DNA of 64,000 bases from Candidatus Electrothrix communis (GCA_030644725.1 CP130629.1:4355501-4419500), one strand, 5' to 3'. Shown: positions 36,078 through 46,377, counted from the first letter of the stretch. The notes: generated from the sequence alone by a model not told the origin. Program-made: numbers and translations.

Positions 36078-37079
36078 ATGACCACACAATATCAAATTTC
36101 TCCAGATAAAGTAAGAGGAAATAATCACAACCGGCTTCATTCCTCGATAAAGATATGTGAATTTGAAGAGGAAAGAGGTCGACAAAGTCAACGGCAGTTT
36201 TCCCAAAAAGAAAAGATTCCAAGGACTACGCTTCAATATTGGCTCAAACGTAAAGAGAATATAGATGCCTCTCCGGCTCTCATTGATTTCTTTGAAAGCC
36301 CGGACGGGGTGGCTTTTTTGCACAGACTGGTAACCGTCGCTCATTTAGAATTTACCAAGGTTGGGGTGGCAAGCCTTCACAATGTCAGTAATTTCCTTAA
36401 AGCATGCGGACTTGCTCCGTTTATCGGAAGTTCATATGCAACTCAGCGTAGAATCTCAAACAAAATGGATAAGGAGTTGATACGATTCGGCAAGTCTGAA
36501 CATGATCGCCTCGCGACTCAAATGCCGCCAAAGGCAATCACCTTGGCGGAAGATGAAACTTTCCATCCAGAGATATGCCTTGTTGTTATGGAACCGGTGT
36601 CAAACTATATACTTTTGGAAAAATACGCCGAAAACAGAAAGGGGGAAACTTGGGACACATCAGTTAAAGATGCACTTTCCAGCCTACCGGTCAAGGTGAT
36701 TCAGGTTACCAGTGATCAAGGCAGCGGCTTACTGAATCATGTTAAAAAAAGGCTCGGGGTTCATCATTCGTCGGATATTTTTCATGTATCTCACGATATA
36801 GGAAAAGGGACTTCCGGGCCGCTTGCTTCGAAGATCAGAAGAGCGGAAAAAGCTTTTCAATCGTCAGGGAAGCAAGTAGATAAAATAAAAGAATAAATGC
36901 ATCGTTATGATTCACGGGAGCGTCGCCCGAGAGGCAGGAGACCGGGTTTTGAAAAAAAGGTTAACCTTGCTGAAAAACAAAGAGAAAGTGCGGAGGCGGA
37001 ACTGCTGAAAGCTCGTGAAAACGGTGAGGGTGCTATTGTTGCTATGGGGGCTACAGTTCAAAAAATGTCCCGCCATTAG
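36078..37079 (+). pseudogene. Transposase remnant (multi-domain DDE type), stop codon inside and 3' end missing
   Basis: The frame 36078-36896 gives a basic N-terminus with a helix-turn-helix-like RTTLQYWLKRKENI. It continues with ALIDFFESPDGVAFLHRLV, AITLAEDETFHPEICLVVM, QVTSDQGSGLLNHVKKRLG and HHSSDIFHVSHDIGKGTSG. After an in-frame TAA at 36894 it continues in the same frame (RRPRGRRPGFEKKVNLAEKQ) to 37079. The rest of the protein is absent. I believe this is a multicopy transposase group seen in environmental bacteria, possibly annotated as DUF6399, but I am not certain. An inverted repeat AGCTGCTTG / CAAGCAGCT lies just upstream of the ATG (about 36015-36076). Confidence 0.6.
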
Positions 37080-37298
37080 CTGTATTGGCTGGTAATCCTG
37101 CTGAGATTGTAGGGTATAGGAATAAAATACAATATGAAAAATGCAAAAAAGGTGAAAAAGTTGCCGGGACCTATGACTCATGCCTTTTTTGGTGAATATA
37201 AAGAGAGGTTGCCTGGCTTTATTCATAAAAGGTATCTCAAAGAGTTAAGGGGATTAGATATGGTAAGTGATGAGGGAAAAATGGAGAATGATGCTTAA
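37070..37298 (+). pseudogene. C-terminal fragment of the disrupted acetyltransferase, plus a 54-codon ORF
   Basis: Frame 37070-37195 begins PPLAVLAGNPAEIVGYR, the standard C-terminal signature of hexapeptide acetyltransferases, joined directly to the truncated transposase. A second small frame, ATG 37134 to stop 37298 (MKNAKKVKKLPGPMTHAFFG, then EYKERLPGFIHKRYLKELRG), overlaps it and ends on the next gene start. It may be the shifted tail of the same protein or an independent peptide. The central turns of the beta-helix are missing. Confidence 0.5.
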
Positions 37299-38446
37299 TG
37301 ACTCGGTTGAAAATTCTTCATATTATTGATAGCGGTGGGCTGTACGGTGCAGAGGTGATGTTGTTAAACCTTGCCATGGAACAGCAATTGGCAGGGGTGG
37401 AACCTGTAATCGGTAGTATAGGAGAGTGTGGTATTCATGAAAAGGCGGTGGAGAGGGCGGCCCGCAAGATCGGTATTTCTGTCAAAATTTTTCGTATGAA
37501 TCCTAGATTGAATATGCAGGGTATACGAGAAGTGTTGGTATATTGCCACTCTAATGGCTTTCATCTCATACATTGCCACGGTTACAAAGGGAATATTCTT
37601 TTCGGTTTCTTACCTAAAAGAATAAGAAAAATACCAATTGTTACTACCCTGCATGGTTGGACTTCTACGCCCGGATTTTCTAAAATACGCATTTATGAAT
37701 GGTTGGACGCAAGAAGCCTGCAATTTCTTGATGCCGTTATTTTAGTGAACAAAAATATGCTGCATCATCCCAGATTGCCCAAAATTTCTAAAGAAAAATT
37801 GTTTGTTGTCAATAATGGTATTCCTGTAAAACAGAATGTCAATGTGGTTTTAGACCAGGATATTGTCGATTTCTGCAAAGAAGGTTTTATTCTTGGTTCT
37901 GTTGGACGGTATTCAAGGGAAAAAGGTTTTGCAGTCCTTATAAAGGCATTGCATATTCTTCTACATCAGGGATTGGACGTCAAGCTTCTGCTCATCGGTG
38001 AAGGCCATTTGCGGGAAGAATTGATAATGCTGGCCACTTCTCTCGAAATAGATGACAAAGTTTTTTTTACTGGTTATCGGGACAGGGCAGCGGCCTATAT
38101 GGAACTCGTGAACGTATATGTTATTTCCTCCTTTACAGAAGGCCTCCCCATAACACTCCTTGAGGCTATGAAGGCAAACACTCCGATTGTGGCTACATCA
38201 GTTGGCGGTATTCCCGATGTGTTGGAACATAATCAAGATGCATTGCTGGTTCCTGCGCAAACCGCGAAACCACTTGCTGCCGCGATTAAACAAATATGGA
38301 ATGAGCCACAGCTTGCCACAGACAGAACAGTTGGTGCGTATGAAAAATTTATCCATAAATACAGTAGTAAAAATATGGCACAGGCCTATACAGATGTGTA
38401 TCGCCAGGTTGGTATAGCAGTTGAGAGCGTAGGGAGTAATGTGTGA
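37298..38446 (+). CDS. Family 4 glycosyltransferase
   Basis: 382 residues of GT-B fold. The N-terminal domain begins KILHIIDSGGLYGAEVMLLN with the glycine-rich acceptor loop. HCHGYKGNILFGF and TTLHGW follow. The donor domain has GSVGRYSREKGFAVLIKAL, LLIGEGHLREEL, and SSFTEGLPITLLEAM with the EX7E pair, then VGGIPDVLEHNQDALLVPA. It is a retaining enzyme adding a sugar to a lipid-linked repeat unit at the inner membrane. The stop overlaps the flippase start (GTGA). Confidence 0.9.
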   Translation: MTRLKILHIIDSGGLYGAEVMLLNLAMEQQLAGVEPVIGSIGECGIHEKAVERAARKIGISVKIFRMNPRLNMQGIREVLVYCHSNGFHLIHCHGYKGNILFGFLPKRIRKIPIVTTLHGWTSTPGFSKIRIYEWLDARSLQFLDAVILVNKNMLHHPRLPKISKEKLFVVNNGIPVKQNVNVVLDQDIVDFCKEGFILGSVGRYSREKGFAVLIKALHILLHQGLDVKLLLIGEGHLREELIMLATSLEIDDKVFFTGYRDRAAAYMELVNVYVISSFTEGLPITLLEAMKANTPIVATSVGGIPDVLEHNQDALLVPAQTAKPLAAAIKQIWNEPQLATDRTVGAYEKFIHKYSSKNMAQAYTDVYRQVGIAVESVGSNV

Positions 38447-39930
38447 AATACGGTGAGCTGAAATTTCTTCTCAAACATTCCAGTATTTATGGGCTTGGGT
38501 CCGTAATAGGGCAAGCAGTTGGCTTTCTTCTTCTCCCTTTGTATACTCGTTATTTATCTCCATCTGATTATGGTATTATGGCTTTGGTTGAAGTAACTAT
38601 TGGCTTAATTGGTATGGTTGTAAGCTTGGGTATTATAAATGCTTTATCCCGTTTTTATTATGAGTATAATGAGGATAGGGAGCGTAACCTCGTTATTTCA
38701 AGTGCCTACTGGATTATTTTTACAGTAATAATTATTTTTACACCTTTTGTTTGGTGTTTATCGCCCATTCTTTCCAAGTATCTGTTTCACTCTCTTGAGT
38801 ATACGCATTTTTTTCAGGTAGCCCTCTTGGCACTGCTCTTTGGGTTATTGGTTAATTTAGGAATGGATTATCTTCGGATTCGAGCACAATCCGTCATGTT
38901 TGTTATAATTTCGCTTATTCGCTTAGTTCTACTCGTAAGTTTTAATATATATTTCATAGTTTTTCTGCAGGTCGGAGTGATAGGTATATTTTATTCCTCG
39001 TTGTTAGTTGCAATAATTTTTGCATTCTTTTTTACCTTTACCATATTGCGTAAGTCCGGTATTTCTTTTTCCTGGTCCCATGCAACCGAGATGATCCACT
39101 ACTCATTTCCGCTTATCTTTTCCAATGTTTTTCGTGTCATAGTGAACGAATCGGATAAACTGTTCATTAACTTTTTCTTTTCTCCCTTTGAGACAGGTGT
39201 TTACAGTGTTGCCCAGAAGCTTGGCAGCTCACTTCATGTTCTCATTACCGCCCCTTTTTTACAGGCCTACATGCCCAGAAGGTTCCAGATCATGAAAGAG
39301 CCAAACGCAAAAGAGGAGTACGTCAATATACTCGATTACTACCTGCTGGCTATCTGTCCAGCCGGTCTATTGCTGGCAGTCTTTTCCCGGGAAATTGTAA
39401 TAATCATGACATCCGGGGAATACTATGCCGCTGCGGTCTACGTCCCGGCTATTGTCTTGTCCATGGTGGTATTCGGCATGAAATACCATTTTGAAATCGG
39501 GATTGTTATCGAGAAAAAAACAAAATTTGTTGCCTATATCAACGGATTATCCTCTGCTGTAAATGTACTGCTTAACTGGTTGTTGATTAAGCACTTGGGG
39601 ATTCCCGGAGCAATTATCTCTCTAAATGTCAGTTATCTTCTTACTACACTGCTTAATCTTGCCGTTACCCAGCGTTTATACCCTGTCGAATTTCATTATG
39701 GCCGTATGTTCCGGTTGTTGGGATTGTGTCTGGGGGCATTTATCCTCTCACTGTTCATCATCCAAGGATCTCTGATTGTGTCTATTTTGTTGAAATTTGC
39801 TCTCTGTACCTGTTTTTTTGTTAGTCTTTATCTAACCAATTTATTCCCAAAAGAATTGATCTCCAGTACTAAGACTGCTATTTTAAAAAAGTGGCACTGG
39901 TTCCGTATAATTATCAACGTATATGGTTAA
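38443..39930 (+). CDS. Wzx-type polysaccharide flippase
   Basis: 495 residues with about twelve to fourteen hydrophobic helices. It starts with GTG, overlapping the upstream stop. The N-terminus (SSIYGLGSVIGQAVGFLLLPLYTRYLSPSDYGIMALVE) is typical of the MOP/Wzx flippase family, as is the middle SDKLFINFFFSPFETGVYSVAQK. It moves undecaprenyl-diphosphate-linked repeat units across the inner membrane. Together with the polymerase at 46378, Wzz at 52670 and the SLBB exporter at 22853 it defines a Wzx/Wzy pathway. Confidence 0.9.
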   Translation: MKYGELKFLLKHSSIYGLGSVIGQAVGFLLLPLYTRYLSPSDYGIMALVEVTIGLIGMVVSLGIINALSRFYYEYNEDRERNLVISSAYWIIFTVIIIFTPFVWCLSPILSKYLFHSLEYTHFFQVALLALLFGLLVNLGMDYLRIRAQSVMFVIISLIRLVLLVSFNIYFIVFLQVGVIGIFYSSLLVAIIFAFFFTFTILRKSGISFSWSHATEMIHYSFPLIFSNVFRVIVNESDKLFINFFFSPFETGVYSVAQKLGSSLHVLITAPFLQAYMPRRFQIMKEPNAKEEYVNILDYYLLAICPAGLLLAVFSREIVIIMTSGEYYAAAVYVPAIVLSMVVFGMKYHFEIGIVIEKKTKFVAYINGLSSAVNVLLNWLLIKHLGIPGAIISLNVSYLLTTLLNLAVTQRLYPVEFHYGRMFRLLGLCLGAFILSLFIIQGSLIVSILLKFALCTCFFVSLYLTNLFPKELISSTKTAILKKWHWFRIIINVYG

Positions 39931-39989
39931 TATTTTAGTTGATTACTGTGAAAGGTTGTGTTAGTCTCTATCCGAAAAAGGAGATTAAC

Positions 39990-41018
39990 ATGAGCTTTAT
40001 TAATAATCATTGTCCTGAATGTAAAGCGACTTCATACCGGGTTTTAAAAAATATGTAATTCGTAACGGGGAGGAACGTCAGCTTTATAAATGTAATGATT
40101 GTGATTCTTGTTTTTCAGAAACAAAAAACACGGTGCTGGAAGGGTTGAAAACCCCTGTTTTCCGAATCATAATGATATTGACAGCATTGAGTGAAGGGCT
40201 GGGCATAAATGCGACAACAAGAGTTTTTTCTGTAGGAAAAAACAGTATTTACCGCTGGCAGAATCGATTATCATCGTTACAACAAACCTTGATGCTATAT
40301 TCATTGTGTCATCAATTTATTCAATTAATTGTTGAAGGTGACGAGCTGTATACCAAAATCGGCAAAAACGTTCCGCCGAGCGAATCTGAAGGATGGACCA
40401 TCGTATTAATGGATAGAGCGTCTCGTTTTATTTGGGCGTTGGAGTGCGGAAAAAGGGATGAACGGCTGTTCAAAACAGCAATGCGTATATTGCTTAAAGT
40501 CATCATTGCTTAAAGTCATCAGAAAAACAGATGATCTCACACTCCTGACTGATGGTGAACGACGTTACGGGAATATATTGTTTGAAATTTGTTATGAACT
40601 CCTGCAAACGGGAAAGAGGGGGCGCCCTCGTAAAACCCTGAAGAAAGGAGTTAAAGTAAGGGTGAAGAATAAGGGGTCGCAAAAAAAGAAACCTGGGCGC
40701 AAGCGAAAAAAATATCAGGCTCCACAATCAGAACACCCCGATACAACTCAAAATATAGAAAATACCGACATTCATGCGAATCATGTGGAAGGATTCAATG
40801 CCGCTTTACGGAGGATGTGCTCGGCTTTTCGTCGAAAAACTAACACTTACGCTAAAAAAGTTGAAAGACTCCAAGAACGGTTGAATGTGATATGGATAAT
40901 TCACAATTTTGTTCGCGTCCATTACACAACCAAAGAAGTTCCGGCGGTAACGTTAGGTGTTATTGAAGAAGGATTAACCCTTGAAGATGTTTTAAGATTA
41001 AGAGGAGTTAACAGCTGA
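39990..41018 (+). pseudogene. IS1-like transposase gene with two frameshifts
   Basis: ATG 39990 has GGAG upstream. The N-terminal zinc finger reads CPECKATSYRV then, one frame over, LYKCNDCDSCFSETKNT. The middle has GINATTRVFSVGKNSIYRWQ and VEGDELYTKIGKNV. The C-terminal part reads LLTDGERRYGN and HANHVEGFNAALRRMCSAFR, then NVIWIIHNFVRVHYT. Break 1 (about 40052) is repaired by one more A in an A6 run. Break 2 is a perfect 16-bp tandem duplication (40489-40504 and 40505-40520). IS1 uses natural frameshifting, but these sites do not look like that. It separates the flippase from the next GT gene. Confidence 0.75.
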
Positions 41019-41095
41019 ACCAAGCGGAACCAGTGCCGCCTGTTGAGGAAGAGAATTTTTTGAATAGAAAAAACAAAAAATAAACCAATTGAAAA

Positions 41096-42253
41096 ATGTG
41101 TAATCCTCCTTTTAAAATTGCTTACTTGATCGACACTATTTCTTGTAATACTTCTGGTACAGAGAAACAATTACTTGGTGTGATTAAACGTCTTGATAAA
41201 AGAAAATTTCAACCATATATTGTTTGCTTACATTCATCATGCTGGTTGGAAACAAATCATTTGCCGTGTTCATGCATTATATTAAATTATGAAGGTTTAT
41301 TGAGTTGCAGTTTGCCCTTTGTGATCAAGAAATTGAGAAATTTTTTTTTCGAGCACCAAATTCATTTGATTCAGACGTTTTTTGAAGATTCAATATTTGT
41401 TGCCTGGCTGACATTCAGATTGCTCCCACAGAATGTGGTATTACTATCAAGTAGAAGGGATATGGGACTGGGAACAGAAAATCACCCTTGGTATCATCAA
41501 TTGTATGGCGTGGTTCTTCCTTTTGTAACTAAGAGCTTTGACGGTATTATTGCAAACAGCAATCAGATTAAAAAATATCTTGCCGAAAGAAAAAAAATAC
41601 CGCAGCAAAAGATTGAAGTAATTTATAATGGGGTTAAGTCTCCCCCCAACAACAAGAAAATTCCTTCGGTGTTTATCTGGAATTCTGTCATCTGCTGGAT
41701 AGTTATTGTTGCTAGCCTTACGCCCGTTAAGCGTCATGATGTGCTGATTAAAGCGATCTCGCGACTCAAGGATAAATTCAAAGAAAATGAAGTTAAAATT
41801 TTAGTTTTGGGTGAAGGTGTCTTGTCTGAACCTCTCATGGCTCAGGTAACACAGGAGAATATAGAGGGTTTTTTTATTTTTAAAGGTGCAGTGCATAATG
41901 TGGCAGATTATCTGCAGCAGTGCGACATTGGTGTACTCTGTTCAGACCGAGAAGGCCTATCTAACGCAATTCTTGAATATATGGCCTGCGGGCTTCCTGT
42001 CGTTGCCACGGCTGTAGGAGGTAACATTGAGTTGATTGATGCTACTAATGGAATTTGTATTCCTCCTGGTAATCCCCCCGCACTTGCAGATGCCTTGCAG
42101 CAACTGATTGTTGATAAGGAAAAACGCCAACAACTGGGGCAGACATCTCGACAAAAAGCTGAACATAAATTTTCCTGGCACCACTCCATGCATCATCTTG
42201 AGGCATATTATGAAAAGATGTTGAAAAATAGGAGAATTGCACATGGTCAGTAG
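41096..42253 (+). CDS. Family 4 glycosyltransferase
   Basis: 385 residues, GT-B fold. The N-terminus FKIAYLIDTISCNTSGTEKQLLG carries the acceptor loop. Later segments are LLSSRRDMGLG, GIIANSNQIKKYL, KIEVIYNGV and IVIVASLTPVKRHDVLIKAI, then CSDREGLSNAILEYMACGLP with the EX7E pair. No strong ribosome site is seen, possibly because the preceding IS replaced the original leader. The 3' end overlaps the CapK-like gene. It likely adds one sugar in repeat-unit assembly. Confidence 0.88.
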   Translation: MCNPPFKIAYLIDTISCNTSGTEKQLLGVIKRLDKRKFQPYIVCLHSSCWLETNHLPCSCIILNYEGLLSCSLPFVIKKLRNFFFEHQIHLIQTFFEDSIFVAWLTFRLLPQNVVLLSSRRDMGLGTENHPWYHQLYGVVLPFVTKSFDGIIANSNQIKKYLAERKKIPQQKIEVIYNGVKSPPNNKKIPSVFIWNSVICWIVIVASLTPVKRHDVLIKAISRLKDKFKENEVKILVLGEGVLSEPLMAQVTQENIEGFFIFKGAVHNVADYLQQCDIGVLCSDREGLSNAILEYMACGLPVVATAVGGNIELIDATNGICIPPGNPPALADALQQLIVDKEKRQQLGQTSRQKAEHKFSWHHSMHHLEAYYEKMLKNRRIAHGQ

Positions 42254-43595
42254 TATATTAAGAAGGAAATTTTTTGAACCGCTTTACTATCGCAAAAACC
42301 AAAGTCCATTTCTTAACTATTGGAAAAAGCTGGAAAAAACTCAGTATCTTTCTTTGCAGGAATTAAAAGTTATCCAATGGCAGCGGTTAAAAGATATATA
42401 TTCTTTTCTCTGGAAGCATAATACCTTTTATCGCAATCGTTTTCAAAACATAGGCCTTACAGAAACCAGTCTGAAATCACCTGACGATATAACAAAGCTG
42501 CCTCTGCTCACTAAAAAAGAGATAAGGGAAAATAGTGACAAGCTGATTTCGGATGGATTTAACAAAAAAACTCTTCTTCACTTTAAAACTGGTGGTTCCA
42601 CAGGAAAGGCTCTTGATATTTATATCACAGAGGGTTGCAGTGAATTGCGAAATGCATGTGCACGTCGACATGACCGCTGGACTGGCTGGGAACCTGGTGA
42701 ACCGATTGGAGCGGTTTGGGGAAACCCCAAATTACCGAAAACAGCGAAGGGAAAAATATTTCATCATTTTCTTAAGCCATATATTTATTGTGATACAATG
42801 GCTGTCACGCTCGATTCAGTTGAAAAATTTGCAAATGAATGGGATATCGTTCAGCCTACGATGCTTTATGGGCACGCCCATTCCATTTTTATTTTGGCTC
42901 AATATATTCAGTCACTTGGATATGACCAAATAAAACCCAAGGGAATATTGTCTACATCAATGATGCTGTTGCCCCACGAAAGGAAAGTAATTGAAAACGT
43001 ATTTTTTTGCAAAGTAACTGATCGGTATGGCTGTGAAGAAGTGAGTTTAATAGGTTGTGAATGTGAACAACATAATGGTATGCATATGAATATCGAGCAT
43101 TTGGTCATTGAGTTTGTCGGGGAGGATGGTTCTCCTGCGAACCCAGGAGAACCGGGCAAAATCGTTGTCACTGATCTTATGAACAAGGCCATGCCCTTTA
43201 TCCGCTATCAGGTTGAAGATGTTGGTCTCCCCATGAATACTCAGTGTTCTTGTGGCCGAGGTTTGCCGTTGATGGGTAACGTGGTTGGTCGGTTAGCGGA
43301 TTTTTTAGTCAGGCAAGACGGAACTAAAATTGCTGGTATTTCATTGATTGAAAATACATTGACGGACTTGCCCGGCATTGATCAAATGCAAATTATTCAG
43401 AATAACCTCGAAGACATTAGAATTAATATTGTGCCTAGCTTGAATTTTGATGGGAGTGTTAAATCTGCTCTATCTAACTATTTCAAGAAAACTTTTCCTG
43501 GTGCAACTATATCAATAAACTTTGTTAAAATGATACGTTCCGAGCCTTCAGGGAAATATAGATTCTCAATTTGTCATATACCTGATGGGAGATAA
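42243..43595 (+). CDS. CapK/PaaK-like adenylate-forming ligase
   Basis: About 450 residues from ATG 42243, overlapping the GT stop by 11 bp. It resembles phenylacetate-CoA ligase-like proteins of capsule loci: LLHFKTGGSTGKALDIYITE is the P-loop, and TMLYGHAHSIFILAQYI, KVTDRYGCEEVSLIGCECE and MPFIRYQVEDVG are family blocks. A CxCG pair follows (TQCSCGRGLPL), which could bind metal. It may activate an acid for attachment to the glycan. The enzymatic role of CapK proteins is poorly defined. Confidence 0.82.
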   Translation: MVSSILRRKFFEPLYYRKNQSPFLNYWKKLEKTQYLSLQELKVIQWQRLKDIYSFLWKHNTFYRNRFQNIGLTETSLKSPDDITKLPLLTKKEIRENSDKLISDGFNKKTLLHFKTGGSTGKALDIYITEGCSELRNACARRHDRWTGWEPGEPIGAVWGNPKLPKTAKGKIFHHFLKPYIYCDTMAVTLDSVEKFANEWDIVQPTMLYGHAHSIFILAQYIQSLGYDQIKPKGILSTSMMLLPHERKVIENVFFCKVTDRYGCEEVSLIGCECEQHNGMHMNIEHLVIEFVGEDGSPANPGEPGKIVVTDLMNKAMPFIRYQVEDVGLPMNTQCSCGRGLPLMGNVVGRLADFLVRQDGTKIAGISLIENTLTDLPGIDQMQIIQNNLEDIRINIVPSLNFDGSVKSALSNYFKKTFPGATISINFVKMIRSEPSGKYRFSICHIPDGR

Positions 43596-43596
43596 T

Positions 43597-44496
43597 ATGA
43601 ATCCAACAGTCAGTGTTGTGATTACCTGCTACAATTATGGTAAATTTATTGAGGATTGTCTTAAGTCAGTCCAGCAACAAATTTATCAGAACTTCGAAGT
43701 TATAATCGTTGATGATGGTTCTACGGATAATTCCGAAAAGATGATTCGGCCATTCCTCAAAGATGAACGTTTTCGCTATATATGGCAAAAAAATGGTGGT
43801 CATGCTAATGCTAAAAATTGTGGTGTAAGAGAGTGTCAGGGAAAGTTTATCGCCTTTCTTGACGCGGATGATCTTTGGTTACCGGAAAAATTAGCAAAAC
43901 AGATCCCTTTGTTTTCAGACAAGAGTGTTGGTGTTGTATATAGCAGGATTGCGTGTATCGATCAGGAAGGCAAACCGCGTATTAAAAAAAAGGCGTTAGG
44001 ATTTCCCTCACCAAGGCGGGGCAGGATGACAGATTGTTTAATTTATGACAACGTTATTCCTTTTTCTTCTGCTGTGGTACGTAGTGAATGTTTTACATCG
44101 TTGGGGGTATTTTTTGATGAGTCGTTACCCATGGGAACAGACTGGGATATTTGGCTTAGATTTTCTATGAAATATAAATTTGATTATTGTGAGGAAAAAC
44201 TTACGCGTTATCGTGTGGGGCATAGCGGACAGATATCAAAAAATCTGCAGGGGAGATTTCAGTGCGCAGACCGTATTATTAGTAAATTTACAAATGATTT
44301 CCCATCTTCTCTTTGCAAAAGCAGGTTAAAATGCGCACGATACTACTCCTGCTGTGTGCGAGGCTATGCTTTGAGAAAATACGGAATTAAATTTTCTCTT
44401 CAATATTATTTTAAGGCGATTTTGATATTTCCATTGAAAAAACAGGCATATATTGGAGCGGTAAAGGCATTTGGGGGATTGTTTTTAAAACGTTAA
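43597..44496 (+). CDS. Family 2 glycosyltransferase
   Basis: 299 residues from ATG 43597 (GGGAGATAAT upstream); an ATG four codons earlier is possible. The GT-A domain has VSVVITCYNYGKFIEDCLKS, VIIVDDGSTDNSEK, GGHANAKNCGV and the DXD-type FLDADDLWLPEKL. It is a soluble or peripherally attached inverting enzyme. Its start overlaps the preceding coding end by a few bases to zero, and it is the last gene before a multicopy element gene. Confidence 0.88.
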   Translation: MNPTVSVVITCYNYGKFIEDCLKSVQQQIYQNFEVIIVDDGSTDNSEKMIRPFLKDERFRYIWQKNGGHANAKNCGVRECQGKFIAFLDADDLWLPEKLAKQIPLFSDKSVGVVYSRIACIDQEGKPRIKKKALGFPSPRRGRMTDCLIYDNVIPFSSAVVRSECFTSLGVFFDESLPMGTDWDIWLRFSMKYKFDYCEEKLTRYRVGHSGQISKNLQGRFQCADRIISKFTNDFPSSLCKSRLKCARYYSCCVRGYALRKYGIKFSLQYYFKAILIFPLKKQAYIGAVKAFGGLFLKR

Positions 44497-44651
44497 CAAC
44501 TTTATAGCTATAAAGCAGGATAACGGCAGTCCAGAAATTTTTGGAGTGGGCTTAAACCTAACCCGGACAAGCCGGAACCAAAAAGGTGGCAAAACATTAG
44601 CTCATGATTAAATTTTATCCGAGAAAGTAAAATTCACTTGGAGGTTTAATC

Positions 44652-46161
44652 ATGTCCCTTGTAGAACGATATAACCAGCAAATTTCCGGTGTTTATTCAT
44701 GCTTTGATCGAGTTGTTATCAATGGCACATTGCCTGGATTTTGTTATGCAGAGGGAATGACAAGTTACCTCTACGCAAATAATATAAGAATTTTTGATTA
44801 CACCAAATTTACAGAGCCGCTTCGTAATGAGATTAGATCCAATGCAGAATATATTGCCAATAAAAACAAATTGAGCATTGATTTCATTCGAAAAAATAAC
44901 TTTCGGAAAGAACAACGAGTACGTGATATTATAACTGAACGAGGCCGTCATCCAGGGGTTGTACATATTTTTTCAGCCATGGAACCATGTGCCTCTTACA
45001 GGCCGTGGCATGACAAAAAAACACATAAAACTTTTCTGAAGTTTACTCAGGGTAAATGTCTGCACTATTATTTTTACCTGATTGATGAAGACCTTGGCCT
45101 TTGTTATGTCAGGGTGCCGACTTGGTGTCCTTTTCGGTTACAAATATATTTTAATGGTCACAATTATCTTGCATCAGCACTTGAAAAGCACTCAGTTAAA
45201 CATTCTCAAGTTGATAATATGTTTATCAATTTAGAATCGTTTGAATATGCGCAAGAAATAAATAATCAACTGACTGTAGATGTTATTCATGAGAAGCTGA
45301 ACATATTCGCGGATAAATTTTGTCCTGTTATAAAAAACTTGAGCAGCATTATCACTGGAGCATTATGCAGGCCGAATATGCCACCGATATAGTTTTCAAA
45401 AGACAGCAGGATTTAAAACATATATACGATAATCTGATAAGGACGGCAATTCATACGGTAAAACCGGACAATATAGCGACATTTTTCGGAAAAAAGTTAC
45501 ACGGTAATTATCAGGGGCAAATGGGCAACAATTTCAACACCAGAATTGAAGGTACCAGAGTAAAACATTCAATGGGTCCTGTTTCTGTTAAAATGTATGA
45601 CAAGCATGGTTTAGTCCTCCGTATTGAAACTACGGTTAATGATGTTTCCTTTTTAAACACTACCGCAAGGTAGAACATCGAGATGGTACAGAATCTCAAA
45701 AATTGGCTCCTATGAAGAAAGGGATTTACAGCTTATCCCCATTACGAGATTTAATGTGTGCCGCTAACCAACGATACCTACAGTTTATATCAGCCATAGA
45801 CGACAGGAAAGTCGGCGTGAAAAATTTAAATAAACTCACAAAAAGGATAGTGAATAATGATCGTCCCTATAAAGGGTTCAGCTTTTTCTCAGATGATGAC
45901 CAAAAATTGTTTGAGATTATAGCCAGAGGCGAATTCACCATCAGCGGATTCCAAAATAAAAATATCCGTCAGTATTGGGATGGCAAAAACTCAGGCCAAA
46001 TATCTCGCCTTTTTAAACGGCTTCATGTGCATGGGCTGATAAAAAAAATTGCTCACACATACAAATATTATCTTTCAAAGTTTGGACAGCAAGTTATAAC
46101 CATGGGGCTGAAACTTAAAGAAATGGTAATTATCCCGAGCCTTGCTGCACGGGCTTTGTAG
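44652..46161 (+). pseudogene. Mobile-element-like gene of unnamed family, two frameshifts
   Basis: Three successive frames (44652-45392, 45320-45673, about 45650-46161) join into one protein of about 500 residues. It begins MSLVERYNQQISGVYSCFDR behind a GGAGG site. Distinctive blocks are HPGVVHIFSAMEPCASYRPW, GKCLHYYFYLIDEDLGLCYV, RVPTWCPFRLQIYFNGHNYL, QHYHWSIMQAEYATDI, NTRIEGTRVKHSMGPVSVKM and IETTVNDVSF. The C-terminus looks like a winged helix (GQISRLFKRLHVHGLIKKIA). Both breaks are repaired by adding one base: one A in the A6 run near 45342 and one T in the T5 run near 45651. I recall similar multicopy genes in sulfate reducers, but no transposase family name is certain. Confidence 0.6.
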
Positions 46162-46377
46162 AAAAGTCTTGCCATAAAAAACACGAAAATAATAATTAAG
46201 ATACTAAACGGTGGTTTTCGACAAAAAAACTCGTTTTGTGTCAGACTCTACTATAGTGCATTTCGTTTGACTTCGTACTGATTTTTTAAATATCAATCGG
46301 TTGCTATTTGCTGATTTCACAGCTGAAAGAAGTTCCAAGTCATTTGAAATTGACTATTCTCGTAAATCCAGGAAACC

